This document shows, piece by piece, positions 60,107 through 64,000 of a stretch of 64,000 nucleotides of DNA. The stretch's first letter is position 1. The number at the start of each line of letters is the position of its first letter. The position numbers and the translations under genes were made by a program. The DNA comes from Lactobacillus taiwanensis DSM 21401 (GTDB lineage Bacteria; Bacillota; Bacilli; Lactobacillales; Lactobacillaceae): contig NZ_AYZG01000051.1 of the NCBI RefSeq assembly GCF_001436695.1, positions 374,387 through 438,386 of the forward strand, given 5' to 3'. The notes under the pieces are model-generated. The model saw only the letters and a program-made list of their open reading frames with translations. It had not been told where the DNA came from and searched no databases.

Positions 60107-60135
60107 ATGATAACACCCAAAAATTTCAATTTCAA
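60107..60135 (-). promoter_or_regulatory. Promoter of the atp operon
   Basis: Minus strand TTGAAA (60135-60130), 17 bases, TATCAT (60112-60107) with TG one base before the -10. Start point near 60100. Confidence 0.7.
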
Positions 60136-60152
60136 AATATTTTTGAGAAAAA

Positions 60153-60782
60153 TTACTTAGTTCCGAATAACCTATCACCAGCATCTCCTAGACCTGGATA
60201 GATGTAACCGTTATCCATTAATTTTTCATCTTCTGCTGCTGCATAGATGTCAACATCTGGATTTGCCTCTTGAACAGCCTTTACTCCTTCAGGAGCAGCA
60301 ACCAAAACGGCTAAGCGAATATTCTTAGCACCACGCTTCTTTAAAGCCTCAATTGCCATATTAGCTGAACCACCGGTTGCAAGCATTGGATCAACAATAA
60401 TGCATTCACGCTCTTCAATATCTGGTGGCATCTTGAAGAAATATTCATGTGGCTTTAAGGTTTCTTCATCACGGTACATTCCAATGTGTCCTACTTTTGC
60501 AGATGGGATCATTTGAAGCACACCATCAACCATTCCAAGACCAGCACGTAAAATTGGAACAATTACTAATTTTTTACCTGCTAATTCTTTTTGAGTTGAT
60601 TTTCCAATTGGAGTTTCAATCTCAACATTCTTCAATGGCAAATCGCGTGTCATTTCATACACCATGAGTCCACCGATTTCACCAACAATTTGACGAAATT
60701 CATTAGTACCTGTATCTTTCTTACGAATAATCGTTAACTTATGTTGGATCAACGGGTGATTCAAAACGGTAAACTTACCCAT
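60153..60782 (-). CDS. upp: Uracil phosphoribosyltransferase
   Basis: 209 residues. Salvages uracil to UMP with PRPP. Starts [28 protein letters not shown]-binding loop [20 protein letters not shown] near 127-146; C-terminal uracil site [16 protein letters not shown]. Full family length. Located immediately upstream of the atp operon, as in B. subtilis and many lactobacilli. I see no PyrR-type attenuator in front. A terminator-like structure is not clear after it. Confidence 0.98.
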   Translation of the reverse strand: MGKFTVLNHPLIQHKLTIIRKKDTGTNEFRQIVGEIGGLMVYEMTRDLPLKNVEIETPIGKSTQKELAGKKLVIVPILRAGLGMVDGVLQMIPSAKVGHIGMYRDEETLKPHEYFFKMPPDIEERECIIVDPMLATGGSANMAIEALKKRGAKNIRLAVLVAAPEGVKAVQEANPDVDIYAAAEDEKLMDNGYIYPGLGDAGDRLFGTK

Positions 60783-60860
60783 AATGGCCTCCTATATTCT
60801 AAATAATACTTCGCTCACTATTTTAACAAATTATTAGATAAATGTTTCGAAAATCATACG

Positions 60861-60888
60861 AAAAAAGGCATGTTTTTCTACATGCCTC
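60861..60888 (-). terminator. Intrinsic terminator after tsaC
   Basis: Minus-strand AGGCATGT pairs perfectly with ACATGCCT around six bases, followed by a T6 run at 60866-60861. Confidence 0.9.
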
Positions 60889-60893
60889 TAATC

Positions 60894-61886
60894 CTATTTA
60901 AAATGATGACCAGCAGCTGCCTTATTTAGACGATTCATATATGCTGCACTAATTGTTCCATGATCAAAGCCTTGAACATAGATCCGTTTAATATTATCCT
61001 CACTATCAAAATATCTCAAAGCGCCAAACAAATTATGAGCAGCTTTGTCAATAGTCTTACCTAAACTAAATTTATTAGAACTATCAATATTTTCAAGTAC
61101 TTCATCAAGTGCTGCTACGCCAGTTTCATCATCCCATTTGATTTTTTTAAAATCTTCTTCTTTGTCCACAATAAAAACAGGTGCACTAGGTGCATAATGA
61201 CGATACTTCATTCCTGGCGCTTTTGGAATTCCCTTCGTCTGCGTAGTTCCTTTATTCATCAACACTTTTTCACCAAGAACAGACGAAATTTCTTCTGGAG
61301 TAATCTCACCAGGACGAAGAACAGTTGGAGTTTCAACTGATAAGTCGACAATTGTCGACTCTAAACCAATTTCAGTAGGTCCATTATCAATGATTCCAGC
61401 AATTTTACCCTTTAGATCATGATAAACATGTTCGGCTGTTGTTGGACTAGGCTTAGTTGAAGTATTAGCTGATGGTCCTACAATTGGCTTTCCCAACCGG
61501 CTAATTAGTTCATGCGTCATTTCATCATTTGGGCAACGAAAAGCGGCAGTTGGCAGACCACCTGTAACAGCATCAGGTAAAGTTCCTTCTTTCACAAAAA
61601 GAATAATCGTCAAAGGACCAGGCCAAAAATGCTTAATCAGTTTTTTAGCACGTTCTGGTACGTTATTAACATATTCTTCCATCATCTTTTCGTCAGCTAC
61701 AGTGACAATCAAAGGATTATCACTTGGACGTCCCTTAGCAGCATAGACTCCCTTAACAGACTTTTCATTAGTTGCTAACGCACCAAGGCCATACACAGTT
61801 TCAGTGGGGAAAGCTACTAATTCACCTTTTTTTAAAAGTTCAACTGCCTCGGGAATTTGTTTTTTATTGAAAATTTTAGTTTCCAT
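60894..61886 (-). CDS. tsaC: L-threonylcarbamoyladenylate synthase (Sua5/YwlC type)
   Basis: 330 residues. Makes threonylcarbamoyl-AMP from Thr, bicarbonate and ATP for t6A37 of tRNA. YrdC-like domain (about 10-200): FPTETVYGLGALATN, KGRPSDNPLIV, WPGPLT and PSANTSTKPSPTTAEHV. A C-terminal Sua5 domain (about 225-330) with KAPGMKYRHYAP makes this the long Sua5 form. ATG at 61886 overlaps the prmC stop codon (TAATG), with AGGTGG eight bases upstream. Confidence 0.95.
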   Translation of the reverse strand: METKIFNKKQIPEAVELLKKGELVAFPTETVYGLGALATNEKSVKGVYAAKGRPSDNPLIVTVADEKMMEEYVNNVPERAKKLIKHFWPGPLTIILFVKEGTLPDAVTGGLPTAAFRCPNDEMTHELISRLGKPIVGPSANTSTKPSPTTAEHVYHDLKGKIAGIIDNGPTEIGLESTIVDLSVETPTVLRPGEITPEEISSVLGEKVLMNKGTTQTKGIPKAPGMKYRHYAPSAPVFIVDKEEDFKKIKWDDETGVAALDEVLENIDSSNKFSLGKTIDKAAHNLFGALRYFDSEDNIKRIYVQGFDHGTISAAYMNRLNKAAAGHHFK

Positions 61887-62728
61887 TACTTCATCCACCT
61901 TCCATGAACCATTCTTGGCTTACCAGCTAAATCTTCCCTAAATTCCACTTTAAAGTCTGGCAATTCAGCTTTAAATAGGTTCTCTAGTTGCTCTTTTTCA
62001 CTGAATCCAAACTCTAAAAAAAATTGACCATTAGGATTTAAATGAGAACGAATTTGCTTAGCAAACTTTCGATAAAAATCTAATCCATCTTCTCCACCAT
62101 AAAGAGCAGTATCTGGTTCATTTTTTATTACATTTGTATCCATCAAATCTTTTTCACTAGTTTTAATATAAGGGGGATTAGAAATTATCATGTCAAATTT
62201 CTCTAGTCCAACTAATACATTGGCTTTTCGCGTTTTAACATCTAAATCATACTTTAAAAAGTTTTCTTCACTTTCACGTAAAGCTGAATCAGTAATATCA
62301 CTTGCATATAGGATTAAATCGCTAATCCCCTGTTCTTGTGCTTGTTTAACTAAAGCAACCATGATTGCACCTGAACCGGTACCTAAATCTAGAATTTTTT
62401 CTCCAGACTTAATATTCTCAAGAGCCCATTTCACTAACTCTTCAGTTTCAAATCTAGGAATCAAAACACCGCGATTAACTAAGATCTTGTAACCGTAAAA
62501 CCACGCATAACCCAAGATATATTGTGGAGAAATTCCTCTACGGAGTTTCTTCATATCTTTCAATGCTTCTTTCTCTTGGTCAGAAGTCAGCTCATCATTA
62601 ATATGCAATTCGTACTCTGAAGGCGTATAGTTTAATCTTTCACCCAAAACATAGTCAATGTCATCAGCACGCACTTCTGGATTATTGGCTAGGACCTTTT
62701 CTTTTATTTGCTTTAAATTTTTAGGCAT
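61886..62728 (-). CDS. prmC: Release-factor glutamine methyltransferase PrmC
   Basis: 280 residues. Methylates the Gln of the GGQ motif in release factors RF1 and RF2. SAM motif DLGTGSG at 114-120 and catalytic NPPY at 184-187, with the N-terminal helical domain that binds release factors. It overlaps the end of prfA, its substrate gene, by eight bases. The start codon lies inside prfA, so translation is coupled. Confidence 0.96.
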   Translation of the reverse strand: MPKNLKQIKEKVLANNPEVRADDIDYVLGERLNYTPSEYELHINDELTSDQEKEALKDMKKLRRGISPQYILGYAWFYGYKILVNRGVLIPRFETEELVKWALENIKSGEKILDLGTGSGAIMVALVKQAQEQGISDLILYASDITDSALRESEENFLKYDLDVKTRKANVLVGLEKFDMIISNPPYIKTSEKDLMDTNVIKNEPDTALYGGEDGLDFYRKFAKQIRSHLNPNGQFFLEFGFSEKEQLENLFKAELPDFKVEFREDLAGKPRMVHGRWMK

Positions 62729-63809
62729 TTTCTTCAGCCATCTTTTCTAATTGCTGAGTTTGGTAGTAAAGAACCAAGGCATTAATAATTTCATCTAATT
62801 CCCCGTTCATTACACGATCAAGCTTATTTAAAGTTAAACCAATTCTATGATCAGTGACACGGTTTTGAGGGTAATTGTATGTTCTAATTCTTTCAGAACG
62901 ATCCCCAGTACCAACTGCGTCTTTTCTCTTAGCATCATATTGGTCACGATTTTGACTTTCGTAATAGTCATAAACACGTGATTTCAAAATTTGCATAGCT
63001 TTCTCACGGTTTTGTTGCTGACTACGTTGATCTTGCATAGCAACTACAATTCCAGTAGGAAGGTGGGTCATACGTACGGCACTAGAAGTTTTGTTAATGT
63101 GCTGACCACCGGCACCAGATGAACGGTAAACATCTACACGAATATCTTTAGGATCTAAATCTATATCTACTTGTTCATATTCAGGCATAACAGCAACTGT
63201 TGCAGTAGAAGTATGAACACGTCCTTGAGACTCAGTTACAGGAACACGTTGAACACGGTGAGCTCCGTTTTCGTATTTTAATTTTGAGTAAACTTTGTCA
63301 CCTGTAATCATAACAGCAACACGCTTATAGCCCCCAACTTCAGTTGGTTCTGAATCAATTAAAGATACCTTCCAACCTTGAGTTTCTGCATATTTTTCAT
63401 ACATTCTAAGTAAGTCGCCAGCAAATAATGAAGCTTCATCCCCACCAGCAGCACCTCTAATTTCCATAATGATATCTTTATCATCATTAGGATCTTTTGG
63501 AAGCATTAAAATCTTAATCTCGTCTTCTAATTCAGAAACTTCTTTTTCTAATTCAGAATTTTCTTCCTTAGCCATATCAACTAAATCACTATCAGATTCA
63601 TTAGAAATAATTTCTTTATTATCTTCAATTTCCTTAATATCTGACTTATATTTACGATACTTTTGTACTACTTCACGCATATCGGCTTCTTCTTTAGAAA
63701 TTTCCATATAGCGTTTAGTATCATTAATAACTTCTGGATCAGCCATCATTTCTTGAAGTTCTTCATAATGGGCAACTAATCCTTCCAATTGAGCCATCAC
63801 TTTATCCAT
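62721..63809 (-). CDS. prfA: Peptide chain release factor 1
   Basis: 362 residues. Terminates translation at UAA and UAG. The codon-recognition PxT motif is PVT at 190-192 and the catalytic GGQ is at 234-236 in [10 protein letters not shown]. An N-terminal coiled-coil domain covers about 1-100. PxT rather than SPF identifies RF1. Followed by prmC (overlap) and tsaC; preceded by tdk. The tdk-prfA-prmC-tsaC order is typical of Firmicutes. Confidence 0.98.
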   Translation of the reverse strand: MDKVMAQLEGLVAHYEELQEMMADPEVINDTKRYMEISKEEADMREVVQKYRKYKSDIKEIEDNKEIISNESDSDLVDMAKEENSELEKEVSELEDEIKILMLPKDPNDDKDIIMEIRGAAGGDEASLFAGDLLRMYEKYAETQGWKVSLIDSEPTEVGGYKRVAVMITGDKVYSKLKYENGAHRVQRVPVTESQGRVHTSTATVAVMPEYEQVDIDLDPKDIRVDVYRSSGAGGQHINKTSSAVRMTHLPTGIVVAMQDQRSQQQNREKAMQILKSRVYDYYESQNRDQYDAKRKDAVGTGDRSERIRTYNYPQNRVTDHRIGLTLNKLDRVMNGELDEIINALVLYYQTQQLEKMAEENA

Positions 63810-63830
63810 TTTTACTGTCCTTCCTCAAAT

Positions 63831-64000
63831 TTATCTCTGCTTATCTGGATGAAAATAGTGAAAACGACAAACTGGATAGTAAGATTCATCTCCGCCAATT
63901 TGAACTTGTTCACCCTCATAAACAGGTTTTCCATCATTGATCCGTAAATTCATTGTAGCCTTATGACCACAATAGTGACAAATAGTCTTCATTTCTTCTA
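63831..64000 (-). CDS. tdk: Thymidine kinase, C-terminal fragment
   Basis: The last 55 or so residues of a type II thymidine kinase; the 5' part lies beyond the right edge. The fragment shows the zinc-binding lasso domain with [17 protein letters not shown] and, later, [13 protein letters not shown]; the two Cys pairs (last partner His) hold the metal. [16 protein letters not shown] is a recognisable family block. Ends 21 bases before prfA and is probably co-transcribed with it. Confidence 0.93.
   Translation of the reverse strand, partial: EEMKTICHYCGHKATMNLRINDGKPVYEGEQVQIGGDESYYPVCRFHYFHPDKQR

Overview
This window looks like core chromosome of a low-GC Lactobacillales bacterium, most probably the Lactobacillus gasseri/johnsonii group. 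The grounds are AT-rich DNA with strong GGAGG-type ribosome sites, frequent TTG and GTG starts, the gene order, and Lactobacillus-type small families (DUF1831, DUF2969, DUF3397, DUF4044, EpuA). The species guess rests on recalled protein sequence and gene order, not on a search. I see no insertion sequence, prophage, CRISPR array, tRNA or rRNA. The only clear decay is a broken lipid kinase gene, next to a 135-bp palindromic MITE-like repeat.

Layout, left to right. Positions 1-3000: start of typA (leftward), then rightward def and rpoY-rnjA. Positions 3040-3632: dagK-like pseudogene and palindrome. Positions 3631-15100, leftward: recD2, a TPR protein, a histidine phosphatase, mnmA, a DUF1831 protein, a cysteine desulfurase, mtnN, nudF, a cold-shock-like gene and ileS with its T-box. 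Positions 15060-29060: one compact leftward division and wall (dcw) cluster, transcribed as DUF3397, mraZ, rsmH, ftsL, pbp2X, mraY, murD, murG, divIB, ftsA, ftsZ, sepF, ylmG, ylmH, divIVA. A 42-residue DUF4044 gene points the other way at 29156. Positions 29330-34510: mreB, mreC, mreD, radC, a HAD phosphatase and folC. Positions 34510-37410: valS with T-box. Positions 37437-40235: a P-type ATPase behind a yybP-ykoY-type manganese riboswitch. Positions 40270-46350: a surface phosphodiesterase, a 16S pseudouridine synthase, thiI with its own cysteine desulfurase, and ezrA. A rightward island at 46422-50275 holds rpsD with a structured leader, a YueI-family gene, rarA, 6S RNA, a small membrane protein and a universal stress protein. 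Positions 50280-60135, leftward: rodA, DUF2969, yidD, epuA, mbl, a DUF1146 gene and the full atpBEFHAGDC operon. Positions 60150-64000: upp, tsaC, prmC, prfA and the 3' end of tdk.

The main themes are growth and shape (dcw, mreBCD, mbl/rodA, ezrA), translation and tRNA modification (two synthetases, two desulfurase/thiolase pairs, TsaC, PrmC/RF1) and energy (F1Fo ATPase). RNA-level control is prominent. I see two T-boxes, one riboswitch, a probable S4 leader, 6S RNA, and two terminator-like hairpins lying between a promoter and the gene it serves (typA and rpoY-rnjA). I did not find a wholly new multi-gene system. The most useful leads are the two possible attenuators, the palindromic repeat, the radC ribosome-site hairpin, and the riboswitch evidence that the P-type ATPase exports manganese.
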